64,000 bases of DNA from assembly GCA_963767285.1 (NCBI GenBank), contig CAVYDJ010000004.1, positions 868,001 to 932,000 on the forward strand, written 5' to 3'. The notes under the pieces are model-generated. The model was not told the origin of the DNA. It did no database searches and saw only the letters and a program-made list of their open reading frames with translations. The position numbers and the translations under genes were made by a program. Origin of the DNA: WHSW01 sp963767285. Lineage in GTDB: Bacteria > Actinomycetota > Thermoleophilia > Solirubrobacterales > 70-9. Within the stretch, counting starts at the first letter, position 1; each line of letters opens with the position of its first letter. Below, piece after piece: positions 48,832 to 58,133 of this stretch.

Positions 48832-50108
48832 GCGTCAGAGCAGGCATTCTCGTCACGGGCACCGAGGTGATCACCGCCAGGATCACCGACCGCAACGGGC
48901 CGTGGGTCTCGCAGCGGCTGGCCGAGCACGGCGTGGAGGTGGCCCACATCCTGGTCGTGGGCGACCGCCCGGACGACCTCGAGGCTGGACTGCGGTTCAT
49001 GGCCGCCGACGGCTGCCGGCTGATCGTCACCAGCGGCGGCCTCGGCCCGACCGCCGACGACCTCACGGCGGAGGTCGTCGCTCGCTTCGCCGGCGTCGAG
49101 CTCGAGCTCGACCAGGGGATGGAGGAGAAGATCGCCGCGATCATCGCCGGCTTCGCGCGGCGGATGCGCTTCGACCCCGAGGCGTTGCGGGCCGCGAACC
49201 GCAAGCAGGCGATGATTCCGAGGGGGGCGGAGGCGATCGATCCGGCCGGAACCGCTCCCGGGCTGGTCGTGCCGGTCGAGGACGGGCCGACCGTGATCGT
49301 GCTCCCGGGGCCGCCGCGCGAGCTGCACGCGATGTGGGAGCCGGCGGTCCAGACCGAGGCGGTCCAGAAGGTGCTCGCCGACGCCTTGCCCTACATCGTG
49401 CAGACGGTGCGGATGTTCGGGCTTCCGGAGTCCGAGATCGCGCAGTCGCTGCGCGAGATCGAGTCCGAGACCGACCTCTCGCCGCTCGAGATCACGACGT
49501 GCCTGCGACGCGGCGAGCTCGAGATCGACATCCGGCATCGCCCCGGGGCCGAGGAGACGCGCATGGCACTGGTCAGCGGCCTGCGCGAGCGCCACGAGCC
49601 GTTCGTGTTCAGCACCGACGGCTCGACGATCGACGAGCAGGTCGCCGCCCTGCTGCGCGACCGCCGCGTGATCGCAACCGGCGAGTCGTGCACCGCCGGC
49701 CTGCTGGCCGCGCGACTGGCGGACCCGCCGGGCGCATCTGCGTACCTGGCCGGGGGGGTGGTTGCGTATTCGAACGAGGCGAAGACCGAGCTGCTCGGCG
49801 TCCCCGCCGAGCTGATCGAGCGCCATGGCGCCGTCTCACCCGAGGTTGCCGAGGCGATGGCCGACGGGGCCGCGGCTCGATTCGGCGCCGACATCGCGGC
49901 CGGGATCACCGGGATCGCCGGGCCGGACGGCGGCACGAAGGAGAAGCCGGTCGGCTACGTCTGCTTCTGCATCAAGGTTCCGGGCGGGCCGAAGATCGTC
50001 CGCGACCCGGTCATCCCGGGCGACCGGCACGAGATCCGCGACCGTTCCTGCACGGTCGCCATGCAGCTGATCCGCCGCGTGCTGCGCGGCGAGGACTTTC
50101 CCCTATAG
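48828..50108 (+). CDS. cinA: CinA: competence-damage-inducible / NMN deamidase protein
   Basis: Two-domain protein of 426 residues. The N-terminal MoaB-like domain (ILVTGTEVITARITDRNGPWV, TSGGLGPTADDLTAE) hydrolyses ADP-ribose in characterised members; the C-terminal domain (ATGESCTAGLLAARLADPPG, GITGIAGPDGGTKEKPVG) deamidates NMN. GTG start overlaps the RodZ-like gene. The order rodZ-cinA-thpR-recA-recX seen here is typical of actinobacteria, though two extra enzymes separate cinA and thpR. Confidence 0.94.
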   Translation: MSVRAGILVTGTEVITARITDRNGPWVSQRLAEHGVEVAHILVVGDRPDDLEAGLRFMAADGCRLIVTSGGLGPTADDLTAEVVARFAGVELELDQGMEEKIAAIIAGFARRMRFDPEALRAANRKQAMIPRGAEAIDPAGTAPGLVVPVEDGPTVIVLPGPPRELHAMWEPAVQTEAVQKVLADALPYIVQTVRMFGLPESEIAQSLREIESETDLSPLEITTCLRRGELEIDIRHRPGAEETRMALVSGLRERHEPFVFSTDGSTIDEQVAALLRDRRVIATGESCTAGLLAARLADPPGASAYLAGGVVAYSNEAKTELLGVPAELIERHGAVSPEVAEAMADGAAARFGADIAAGITGIAGPDGGTKEKPVGYVCFCIKVPGGPKIVRDPVIPGDRHEIRDRSCTVAMQLIRRVLRGEDFPL

Positions 50109-51224
50109 ATGGCCGCCGCGCCCGAACCGATGCAGATCAGCCTCGGCGGCCCCGCCCTGGAGGACCTTCGCGATCGCATCGGGCGAATCCGGTGGCCTGA
50201 GCAGCCCGCGGAACTGGGCTGGGAGTACGGCGCCGATGTTGCCTATTTGCAGGAGCTTTGCGAGTACTGGCGATCGACTTACGAGTGGCGACGGACCGAG
50301 CGCGAGCTGAACCATCTCGAGAACCGGCGCTGGGACGGGATCCACGCGATCCACGAGCGGGCCGACGGCGAGTCGGGCCGCCTGCCGGTGCTGATGATCC
50401 ACGGCTGGCCCGGCGCGCCGATCGAGTACCTCGGCGTGATCGGGCCGCTGGTCGCCGCGGGCCACGACGTCGTCGTGCCCTCGCTGCCGGGCTACGCGTT
50501 CTCCGATCCGCCGGCGCAGCCGCTGAACGGCGCCGGGATCGCGGCGCGCCTTGGCGAGCTGATGGCGGCGCTCGGCTATGAGCGCTACGCGATCCAGGGT
50601 GGTGACTGGGGGACCTACATCGGGGCAAGGATGGCGTTCGACCGCCCCGAGGCGGTCGCCGCCCTGCACGTGAACTCCCCCGGGGTTCTGCCGCTGCCCG
50701 GCGACCTCGCCGAACCCCCGATGAGCGAGGAGGAGGTCGACTACGCCCAGCGGGCGCAGCGCTGGCGGCTCCGCGGCGGCTTTCACCTGCTCACCCAGGG
50801 GGCCGCCGCCGACGCCCTCGCACCCGGCCTGCACGACTCGCCCGCCGGGCTCGCCGCCTGGCTGGTCGACAAGTACCGGCGCTGGTCGGACTGCGACGGG
50901 GAGGTCGAACGGCGGTTTTCCAAGGATCAGCTCTGCGACTTCCTGACCATCTACTGGGCGACCGGGACGATCGCGTCGTCGATGCGGCTCTACGCGGCCG
51001 AGGCGCGCGACCGGTGGCGCCTGGCGTCCGGCGAGACGATCGGCGTGCCGGCGGCGGTCGCGGACTTTCCTGCGGAGCTCGTGCGCCCGCCGCGCGCCTG
51101 GACCGAGCGCGTGCTCGGCGACCTGCGCCGCTGGCGCGAGTTCGACCGCGGCGGCCACTTCGCGGCCTTCGAGGAGCCCGAGCTGCTCGCCGCCGACCTG
51201 ATCGAGTTCCTGGACGAGGTGTGA
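50109..51224 (+). CDS. Epoxide hydrolase with EHN domain
   Basis: A 371-residue epoxide hydrolase related to the microsomal type. The N-terminal EHN cap segment (LEDLRDRIGRIRWPEQPAEL) is followed by the alpha/beta-hydrolase core with LMIHGWPGAPIEYLG as oxyanion loop, the nucleophile Asp in IQGGDWGTYIGARMA and catalytic His in DRGGHFAAFEEPELL. The ATG is the codon right after the cinA stop; ATG 50130 is an alternative. The substrate cannot be inferred. It overlaps the next gene by 4 nt. Confidence 0.88.
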   Translation: MAAAPEPMQISLGGPALEDLRDRIGRIRWPEQPAELGWEYGADVAYLQELCEYWRSTYEWRRTERELNHLENRRWDGIHAIHERADGESGRLPVLMIHGWPGAPIEYLGVIGPLVAAGHDVVVPSLPGYAFSDPPAQPLNGAGIAARLGELMAALGYERYAIQGGDWGTYIGARMAFDRPEAVAALHVNSPGVLPLPGDLAEPPMSEEEVDYAQRAQRWRLRGGFHLLTQGAAADALAPGLHDSPAGLAAWLVDKYRRWSDCDGEVERRFSKDQLCDFLTIYWATGTIASSMRLYAAEARDRWRLASGETIGVPAAVADFPAELVRPPRAWTERVLGDLRRWREFDRGGHFAAFEEPELLAADLIEFLDEV

Positions 51225-51715
51225 CCACGACCGTCGCGGTGATCGCCGATACGCACCTGCCGCGCGGCAGCCGGCGCCTCCCGGACACGTGCGTCGAGCG
51301 GATCCGCGCCGCCGACTTGGTGATCCACGCCGGCGATTTCAGTACTGCGGCGGCCCACGACGAGATCGCAGCGTTGGCGCCGCGGCTCGTGGCCGTGCAC
51401 GGGAACGTCGATGACGGCGAGTTGCGCGGCCGGTTACCGGAGCGGGTGGAGGTCGAGGTGGGTGGCGCCGTGATCGGCGTGGTTCACGACGCCGGGCCGG
51501 CGCGGGGGAGGGTGGGACGCCTGCGGCGGCTGTTTCCGGACGCCGACGCGGTGGTGTTCGGCCACTCCCACATGCCGCTGCTCGAGCGCGACAAGGGGTT
51601 TCAGATCTTCAACCCTGGAAGTCCCACGGAGCGCCGCCGCGCGCCGGCGAGGACGATGGGGATGGCAACGGTGGGCACTGCAGGCGTTGAGTTCGAGCAC
51701 ATCGAGCTGCGCTGA
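51221..51715 (+). CDS. MJ0936/YfcE-type metallophosphoesterase
   Basis: A 164-residue calcineurin-like phosphodiesterase. Metal-binding motifs are in order: IADTHLP, HAGDFST, VHGNVDD, VVHDAGP and FGHSHMPLLE, ending with NPGSPTERRR. Relatives hydrolyse phosphodiesters or nucleotides non-specifically; the natural substrate is unknown. GTG start overlaps the epoxide hydrolase stop (GTGA). A 137-nt gap follows, holding only a weak 32-codon ORF (51743-51841) and the thpR -10 box. Confidence 0.88.
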   Translation: MTTTVAVIADTHLPRGSRRLPDTCVERIRAADLVIHAGDFSTAAAHDEIAALAPRLVAVHGNVDDGELRGRLPERVEVEVGGAVIGVVHDAGPARGRVGRLRRLFPDADAVVFGHSHMPLLERDKGFQIFNPGSPTERRRAPARTMGMATVGTAGVEFEHIELR

Positions 51716-51838
51716 CCCCGCAAACCTTACGGGCAATCAGGTATGCGAATTTCGCTACTGGGGGTCAAGGAGGACCGTGAAGCGGCTGGAGTGAGTAACG
51801 CGGCACGATCAGCGCGCATCGCGCGCCGATCGACCGCG

Positions 51839-51844
51839 TAGCGT
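51839..51844 (+). promoter_or_regulatory. -10 box TAGCGT of thpR
   Basis: TAGCGT ends 8 nt before the thpR ATG. Confidence 0.45.
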
Positions 51845-51852
51845 GCCGGGCG

Positions 51853-52470
51853 ATGGCCAAGGAACGCCTGAAGTCGCCGCGAGCCCGGCTATTCGTCGCG
51901 CTCGACATGCCGGACGCCGTCCGCGAGGGGATCGCGGCCTGGCAACGGGAGGCGCTGACCGACCCGGCGCTGCGTCCGATGCAGCCCGAGTCGCTGCACG
52001 TGACGCTCTGCTTTCTCGGCTACCACGCCGAGCGAGCGATCCCGCGGATCGCCGAGCTGATCTCGTCGCTGGGGCCGCGACCGGTCGAGCTGCGCTTCGA
52101 TCCGGAGCCCTCGGCGAGGCCGAAGGGGCGTCCGCGCCTGTACGCGATCGGGGGCGAAAGCGAGAGCGCCTCGGCGCTCCAGGACGAGCTTTCGGCGGCA
52201 CTCGCCGCGGAGCGCTTCTACGAGCCCGAGAAGCGCGGTTTCTGGCCCCACGTGACCGTCGCAAGGGTGCGCTCCGAGCGCCTGCCTCCCGAGCGCGGCG
52301 AGCGCCGCGGCAAGGGGCGGCCGCGACGCATCAAGCAGGCGCCGGGACCGCTCCCCGCGGCCCTGACCGAGCCCTTCGGAGCCGTCCGGGTGGCTCTTTA
52401 CCGTTCCGATCTCAAGCCGCAAGGAGCGGAGTACACGCTCCTTGCAGGCGTCGACTTGCCGTCCCCGTAG
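51853..52470 (+). CDS. thpR: RNA 2',3'-cyclic phosphodiesterase
   Basis: Member of the 2H phosphoesterase family (formerly called 2'-5' RNA ligase). The two HxTx motifs are SLHVTLCFLGY near residue 49 and WPHVTVARV near residue 133, and the protein begins RARLFVALDMPDAV. 205 residues, slightly longer than usual owing to a basic insert (GERRGKGRPRRIKQ). It precedes recA by 29 nt, as in many actinobacterial genomes, and may contribute to the same transcript. Confidence 0.9.
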   Translation: MAKERLKSPRARLFVALDMPDAVREGIAAWQREALTDPALRPMQPESLHVTLCFLGYHAERAIPRIAELISSLGPRPVELRFDPEPSARPKGRPRLYAIGGESESASALQDELSAALAAERFYEPEKRGFWPHVTVARVRSERLPPERGERRGKGRPRRIKQAPGPLPAALTEPFGAVRVALYRSDLKPQGAEYTLLAGVDLPSP

Positions 52471-52499
52471 GGGGCGATCCAAAAGAGGTGATGACGAAG

Positions 52500-53618
<1,119 letters not shown>

Positions 53619-53630
53619 GACGGGCGCGAC

Positions 53631-54083
53631 GTGTCGGAGAAGGCGTTCGAGAGCGCGCTCGAGGCGCTGGCGCTGCGCGAGCGGACGACGGCCGAGCTGG
53701 CCGCCTGGTTGCTCAAGCGCGGTTTCGAGCGTGCTGACGTCGAGGATGTCCTCGACCGCCTGGTCGGATCAGGGGCGCTCGACGACCAGCGGTTCGCAAC
53801 CGAGTTCGCCGCCGACAAGCGCGACCTGCGCGGTTGGGGCCCGGAGCGGATCCGCGAGGCGCTCTACGAGCGCGGGCTGGAGCCGGCGCTGATCGAGGCG
53901 GCGGTCGCGGGGGAGAGCTACTCGCAGCAGCTCGCGCGAGCGGTGGAGCTGCTCGGGCGTCGATCCGAGCAGGTCTTCGACGAGCGCTCGCGGGCGCGGG
54001 CACTCGCCTTCCTGGCCCGCCGCGGCTACGACTCCGACCTCGCCTACGACGCCGTACGCGCGGTCGAGCGCCGCGCCGCCTAA
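53631..54083 (+). CDS. recX: Regulatory protein RecX
   Basis: Small three-helix-repeat protein that inhibits RecA filaments. The 150-residue protein shows LALRERTTAELAAWLLKRGF, LVGSGALDDQRFATEFAADK, LRGWGPERIREALYERGL and ARALAFLARRGYDSDLAYDAV, the RecX tandem-helix pattern. GTG start 12 nt after the recA stop, so co-transcription is expected. A strong hairpin follows the stop. Confidence 0.92.
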   Translation: MSEKAFESALEALALRERTTAELAAWLLKRGFERADVEDVLDRLVGSGALDDQRFATEFAADKRDLRGWGPERIREALYERGLEPALIEAAVAGESYSQQLARAVELLGRRSEQVFDERSRARALAFLARRGYDSDLAYDAVRAVERRAA

Positions 54084-54086
54084 GCA

Positions 54087-54112
54087 GACGCCCCGGCCGA
54101 GGCCGGGGCGTC
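54087..54112. terminator. Terminator hairpin between recX and the convergent secreted protein gene
   Basis: GACGCCCCGGCC (54087-54098) pairs perfectly with GGCCGGGGCGTC (54101-54112). No U-tract follows on either strand. It lies 3 nt after the recX stop and 25 nt from the end of the minus-strand gene, so it can serve both. Confidence 0.75.
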
Positions 54113-54137
54113 GGTACGCGCTCTTCTCCCGCGTCGA

Positions 54138-54725
54138 CTAGTTGTTGCCGGGCTTCCCGATCAGCGAGTTGCCGTTCACCAGGACGTTGTCGAGCACGGC
54201 CTTGCCCTGCTCGTCCTGGATCAACGTCACCGAGATGATCGTTGCCCCCGGTGTCACGACCGGGAACGTCTGGCCTGGGTTGGTCGGGTCGATCCGGACC
54301 CGAGTCCATCCGGGCGCCGGGGTGTTCGGGGACTGGGTCCCGTTCGCGCAACCGCCCATGAAGTGGAACCCATCCGAAGCGAGCAGGTTGAAGCGAGTCG
54401 ATCCCGCGCCGCAATAGGTCCCGGTCTTGACGTCGAATCCGAACGAGTTGCCGCTGACGACGGTCTCACCCTCCGCGCCGGTGACCGACGCGCCGGCCGC
54501 CGCGTTGGTTGGCGTCGGAACGCTCTTCTCGAGCACCAGTGCGTGGTTCGAGTTCCCGGCGTCCGGAAGGCCGGCCTTGGCCACCCACGCCGCGTCGACG
54601 CCCTTCGTCTTATCGGGATCGAAGACCCCCGGCATCGCCTTCATCTTGCCGCTCGCGCCGAGCGCCGTCGCCACGGCCCCGACCGCCAGCGTGCACGCCA
54701 CCACGATGACCACCGATCTGCGCAT
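54138..54725 (-). CDS. Secreted protein of unknown function
   Basis: I do not recognise this 195-residue protein. It has a clear signal peptide (RRSVVIVVACTLAVGAVATALG) and a Gly/Thr/Asn-rich mature part with two cysteines (TYCGAG, GGCANG) that could form a disulphide, and a beta-rich C-terminus (ATIISVTLIQDEQGKAVLDN). The start is ATG 54725, because GGAGGTG lies 6 nt upstream; a longer frame from 54752 has no such signal. A -10 box TAGGGT on the minus strand (54770-54765) would give a 33-nt leader. Convergent with recX. Confidence 0.72.
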   Translation of the reverse strand: MRRSVVIVVACTLAVGAVATALGASGKMKAMPGVFDPDKTKGVDAAWVAKAGLPDAGNSNHALVLEKSVPTPTNAAAGASVTGAEGETVVSGNSFGFDVKTGTYCGAGSTRFNLLASDGFHFMGGCANGTQSPNTPAPGWTRVRIDPTNPGQTFPVVTPGATIISVTLIQDEQGKAVLDNVLVNGNSLIGKPGNN

Positions 54726-54764
54726 ACGAAACACCTCCGTGCGGTTCGCCACTTTGTCGAATCG

Positions 54765-54770
54765 ACCCTA
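54765..54770 (-). promoter_or_regulatory. -10 box TAGGGT of the secreted protein gene
   Basis: Minus-strand TAGGGT; start near 54758, 33 nt before the ATG, leaving room for the GGAGGTG ribosome-binding site. This gene thus contrasts with the leaderless ones. Confidence 0.4.
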
Positions 54771-54869
54771 CCCCAGCCCCGGACGCAAAGCCAGGGCTCA
54801 TCCGTCCATACCTGGGACCCGGTACGGCCCTCGCGCGGCCGGGCGGGACGTTGCCGAGTCCCGAACCGC

Positions 54870-54898
54870 TTGCCAGATCGCCGATCCCGGTTTACGAT
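54870..54898 (+). promoter_or_regulatory. Promoter of rny (TTGCCA-17-TACGAT)
   Basis: TTGCCA (54870-54875) and TACGAT (54893-54898) are 17 nt apart, the canonical spacing. Start near 54905 would give rny a leader of about 255 nt. Confidence 0.55.
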
Positions 54899-54904
54899 CG
54901 GAGG

Positions 54905-55159
54905 TGCGGCCGTAGCCGCCTGAATTCGCGCAAACGAGAGGCTGAAAACCAGTTTTGCTCTTATCGGTGCCCACCCCGACCACGAGGTCGACCACCGGGC
55001 GGACCTGAGTTCGCCGACAGACGCGCGCGATGATCGCGCGCCTTGACTCAGCAGCTTTGTAGCGCGCTCTCGGGCCATCCGGCCGGGCGTCCCCGATGGG
55101 GCGTCGACAGCGGGATTTCGAGGCGACGCCCCACCGCTGGGCGACGGAGAGAGGTACCG
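54905..55159 (+). other. Long structured leader upstream of rny
   Basis: The 255 nt between the predicted start and the rny ATG contain no convincing gene. They hold several inverted repeats: GCGGC/GCCGC (54906-54919), CGACC/GGTCG (54977-54990), GCGCGCG/CGCGCGC (55023-55041, ATGAT loop) and TGGGGCGTCG/CGACGCCCCA (55097-55133, 17-nt loop), the last ending 13 nt before the ribosome-binding site. CAGCGG within that loop can instead pair with CCGCTG (55134-55139). No known riboswitch family is recognised. Confidence 0.5.
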
Positions 55160-56596
55160 ATGGCTCAACGCGCGCTCTGGCTACCGTGGCGACGCGATCG
55201 CGCCGATGCGCCGGCGGCCCCGGCCGAGACCGAAACCGGCGCGCCCGCCAACGGCGCTGGTGGATCCGGTGCGGCCGACGAGCTCAAGGCCCGGCGCGAG
55301 GAAATCGCGCGGATGGAGGAGCGGGCGCTGCTCGAGAGCGAGTCGATCGGCGTCCAGCGCGCGGACGTCGACCGTCGCCTGCAGGCGCTCGAGGACCGGG
55401 AGCGGAACCTCGCCAAGGAGACCGATGAGCTCAAGCAGGCGAAGCGGGTCCAGCGGCGGGAGCTGGAGCGACTCTCCGGCCTCAGCGCGGCGCAGGCCAA
55501 GCAGCTGCTGATCGCCGAGGTCGAGGAGGAGGCCCGCCACCAGGCCGGCCTGCGCCTGCAGGAGATCGAGGAGGAGACCACCGCCGAGGCCGAGCGCCGC
55601 GCCCGCAGCATCCTCTCGATCGCGATGTACCGGCTTGCGTCGAAGCACTCCAGCCAGTCGACGACTCGTCTGGTCGAGCTGCCCAACGACGAGATGAAGG
55701 GCCGGATCATCGGCCGCGACGGACGCAACATCCGGGCGCTGGAGAAGCTGACGGGGGTCGACGTGATCATCGACGAGACGCCGTCGGCGGTCGTGCTGTC
55801 GAGCTTCGACGGCGTCCGGCGCGAGATCGCCCGCGAGACGCTCGAGCGGCTGATCGCCGACGGGCGCATCCACCCGGCCCTGATCGAGGAGACGTACGAG
55901 CACGTTCGCGACGAGGTCGACGCCCGGATCGCCGAGGAGGGCCAGAAGGCGGCCCTCGAGGCGCGCGTCAACGGCCTCGACCCGGAGCTGCTGCGCCTCC
56001 TGGGCCAGCTTCGCTTCCGGACCAGCTACGGCCAGAACGTCCTCGACCACCTCGTCGAGTGCTCCCATCTCGCGGCCCTGATGGCCGGCGAGGTCGGCGC
56101 CTCGGTCGAGACCGCGCGCCGGGCGGCGCTCCTGCACGACATCGGCAAGGCCGTCACGCACGAGGTCGAGGGCCCGCACGCGCTGGTGGGGGCGAAGATC
56201 GCCCAACGTAGGGGCGAGTCGGAGGCCGTCGCTCACGCGATCGAGGCCCACCACGGCGAGGTCGACCCGCGAACCGTCGAGGCGGTCCTCGTTCAGGCCG
56301 CCGACGCGGTCTCGGGCGCCCGGCCGGGGGCTCGCGGCGATGCGCTGGAGCAATACGTCGCGCGGCTTCGTGACCTCGAGGAGATCGCCGCCCGCCACCA
56401 GGGCGTCGAGCGGGTCTTCGCGATGCGCGCCGGACGGGAGATCCGGGTGATCGTCGATCCGGGCGAGGTAGACGACGAGACCGCGGCGCTGATCGCGCAC
56501 GAGATCGCAACCGCGGTGGAGAAGGAGATCGAGTACCCGGGCCGGATCAAGATCACCGTGATCCGCGAGAGCCGGTCGACGAGCTATGCAAGTTGA
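55160..56596 (+). CDS. rny: Ribonuclease Y lacking an N-terminal membrane helix
   Basis: Endoribonuclease that starts mRNA decay in many Gram-positives. The 478-residue protein has a long coiled coil (about residues 45-150), the KH domain (GRIIGRDGRNIRALEKLTGV) and the HD domain (AALLHDIGKAVTHE, IEAHHGEVDP). Characterised RNase Y proteins begin with a transmembrane helix; here the first 45 residues (MAQRALWLPWRRDR, then an Ala/Gly/Pro-rich stretch) contain none. ATG 55160 is chosen because GGAGAGAGG lies 5 nt upstream; extending to the TTG at 55043 adds no hydrophobic segment. Confidence 0.94.
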   Translation: MAQRALWLPWRRDRADAPAAPAETETGAPANGAGGSGAADELKARREEIARMEERALLESESIGVQRADVDRRLQALEDRERNLAKETDELKQAKRVQRRELERLSGLSAAQAKQLLIAEVEEEARHQAGLRLQEIEEETTAEAERRARSILSIAMYRLASKHSSQSTTRLVELPNDEMKGRIIGRDGRNIRALEKLTGVDVIIDETPSAVVLSSFDGVRREIARETLERLIADGRIHPALIEETYEHVRDEVDARIAEEGQKAALEARVNGLDPELLRLLGQLRFRTSYGQNVLDHLVECSHLAALMAGEVGASVETARRAALLHDIGKAVTHEVEGPHALVGAKIAQRRGESEAVAHAIEAHHGEVDPRTVEAVLVQAADAVSGARPGARGDALEQYVARLRDLEEIAARHQGVERVFAMRAGREIRVIVDPGEVDDETAALIAHEIATAVEKEIEYPGRIKITVIRESRSTSYAS

Positions 56597-56651
56597 CGAG
56601 CGTCACCCGCCGAAACCGGAGGCGGAGCCGAGGATGCCGGCGGAGTTACTT

Positions 56652-56657
56652 TAGGAT
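56652..56657 (+). promoter_or_regulatory. -10 box TAGGAT of the cytochrome c gene
   Basis: TAGGAT ends 9 nt before the ATG at 56667. Confidence 0.45.
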
Positions 56658-56666
56658 GCGCGCCGC

Positions 56667-57281
56667 ATGAGTGACGAGACCCTCTTTTACGTCCTCGGCG
56701 GCTGCCTGATCGCCGTCGCGCTGATCGTCTCCTTCGTCGGCCTGCGGTTCGACAAGTTCCCGGGCTCGAAGGGCCTGCTGGTCGGGGCGACGGTCGCGGT
56801 CGCCGTGCTGGTCGTCGCGACGATGACCTTTGGCTGGAAGAACGCCGAGGACGAGCAGGAGCACCGCGAGGCCGAGCTGGCGCACGAGGTGGCCGAGAAC
56901 GAGGAGGCGGGCGACACCGAGGAGGCCGACGAGGAGGCCGGCAGCGACGCGCCGGAGGAGGCCGCCGAGGGCGGTGACACCGCTCCGGAGGAGACGACCG
57001 CGGCCGTCGACGGCGCCGAGGTCTTCGCCAGCGCGGGCTGCACCGGCTGCCACACGCTCGCCGACGCCGGCTCGACCGCGACCACGGGTCCCGACCTCGA
57101 CGGCGCCCTGAAGGGCGAGGACGAGGCGTTCATCCGCGAGTCGATCATCGACCCGAGCGCCGACATCGCCGAGGGCTACCCGCCGAACATCATGCCCGAG
57201 ACCTACGAGGACCAGCTCAGCCCTGAGGAGCTCGACGCGCTGGTCGCCTACCTCGCCCAGGTCACGAGCGGCAAGAGCTGA
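56667..57281 (+). CDS. Membrane-anchored cytochrome c
   Basis: A 204-residue protein with two N-terminal transmembrane segments (FYVLGGCLIAVALIVSFVGL; LLVGATVAVAVLVVATMTFG), an acidic Glu/Ala-rich linker of about 55 residues, and a C-terminal class I cytochrome c domain. The heme motif is AGCTGCHTLAD and the Met ligand is in NIMPETYEDQ. The domain resembles those fused to or acting with cytochrome oxidase in actinobacteria, so electron transfer at the outer membrane face is likely. No oxidase genes are adjacent. -10 box 9 nt upstream of the ATG. Confidence 0.88.
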   Translation: MSDETLFYVLGGCLIAVALIVSFVGLRFDKFPGSKGLLVGATVAVAVLVVATMTFGWKNAEDEQEHREAELAHEVAENEEAGDTEEADEEAGSDAPEEAAEGGDTAPEETTAAVDGAEVFASAGCTGCHTLADAGSTATTGPDLDGALKGEDEAFIRESIIDPSADIAEGYPPNIMPETYEDQLSPEELDALVAYLAQVTSGKS

Positions 57282-57293
57282 ATCAGCCCGGGC

Positions 57294-58097
57294 CTAGAGC
57301 CCGTGGTGTGGCCACTCGGGCGGCTCGCCGCGCTTGAAGGCCGAGGCGCCGATCGCGTGCGAATCGCGGCGCCAGAACATCGAGAGCGCCGCCTCGACCT
57401 CGTTGCGCAGCCGCTCCTCGTAGGTCCGGCCGACGTTGCGGACCATCGTCTCCTTGTCGGTGCGGATCGCCCCCTGGGGCAGGGCGGCGATCTCGCGCGC
57501 CAGCTCGAGCGCCCGGGGCAGGGACTGGCCCTCGTCGACGACCTCGTTGGCGAGCCCGATCGCGAGCGCCTCCTCCGCGTCGACGGGCCGCCCGGTGATG
57601 ATCAGCTCCATCGCCTTCGCGTAGCCCACGACGAGCGGCAGGCGGACGGTCATCCCGTCGCCGGCGACGATGTTCCAGCGCCGCTCCAGCGCCCCGAAGA
57701 CGGCGTTGCGGGCGACGATCCGGATGTCGGCGAGCAGCGCGTTCTCCAGCCCGGCCGCGACCGCCCAGCCGTTGACGGCGGCGATCACCGGCTTGAAGAC
57801 GTCGACGCGGCGGCTGTAGCCGCAGTCGCCCGCCGAGTCGTAGACGTGGGTGCGGAACTCGTCCCAATCCGGGCGCGGCCAGTCGGCGGCGTCCTGGAGG
57901 TCCCAGCCGGCGCAGAAGGCGTCGCCGCTGCCGGTGATCACGAGCACGAAGGCGTCATCGTCGTCGCGGAACCGCCGCCAGGCGTGATGGAGCTCCTCGT
58001 TCATCCGCCGTGAGACGGCGTTGCGCTGCTCCGGGCGGTCGTAGGTGAGCACGGCGACGTGGTCGTCCAGCTCGTAGGTGATCTGCTCGTACTCCAT
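57294..58097 (-). CDS. Enoyl-CoA hydratase/isomerase family protein
   Basis: A 267-residue crotonase-fold enzyme. The oxyanion-hole segments are ITGSGDAFCAGWDLQ and VNGWAVAAGLENALLADIR; the ALERRWNIVAGDGMTVRLP region supplies the active-site acid area, and the end HAIGASAFKRGEPPEW fits the family. It probably hydrates an enoyl-CoA in fatty-acid or aromatic-acid breakdown, but dehydratase or isomerase activity cannot be excluded. The ATG at 58097 has GGGAGGA three bases upstream. It diverges from miaB across 36 nt and converges on the cytochrome gene. Confidence 0.86.
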   Translation of the reverse strand: MEYEQITYELDDHVAVLTYDRPEQRNAVSRRMNEELHHAWRRFRDDDDAFVLVITGSGDAFCAGWDLQDAADWPRPDWDEFRTHVYDSAGDCGYSRRVDVFKPVIAAVNGWAVAAGLENALLADIRIVARNAVFGALERRWNIVAGDGMTVRLPLVVGYAKAMELIITGRPVDAEEALAIGLANEVVDEGQSLPRALELAREIAALPQGAIRTDKETMVRNVGRTYEERLRNEVEAALSMFWRRDSHAIGASAFKRGEPPEWPHHGL

Positions 58098-58120
58098 CGA
58101 TCCTCCCGGGTATGGCGGCC

Positions 58121-58126
58121 TAAGAT
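58121..58126 (+). promoter_or_regulatory. -10 box TAAGAT of miaB
   Basis: TAAGAT ends 7 nt before the GTG of miaB. Confidence 0.5.
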
Positions 58127-58133
58127 TCGCCGC

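Noticed and set aside
51743..51841. 32-codon ORF between the phosphodiesterase and thpR
   Set aside because: No ribosome-binding site or recognisable peptide, and its stop overlaps the thpR -10 box; kept only as a note.
51843..52499. Long upstream extension of recA frame
   Set aside because: It overlaps thpR, whose HxTx motifs are certain, and the recA ribosome-binding site fixes ATG 52500.
54781..54799. GGACGCAAAGCCAGGGCTC, resembling the 3' half of a c-di-GMP (GEMM-I) riboswitch
   Set aside because: The other conserved half (GGCAAACC with a GNRA-type loop about 20 nt upstream) is absent, and the segment lies upstream of the predicted rny transcript start. Treated as a chance match.
55097..55139. 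H-type pseudoknot before rny from the 10-bp stem and CAGCGG/CCGCTG
   Set aside because: With a 1-nt first loop and no third loop the two full stems cannot form together; they are alternative pairings at best.
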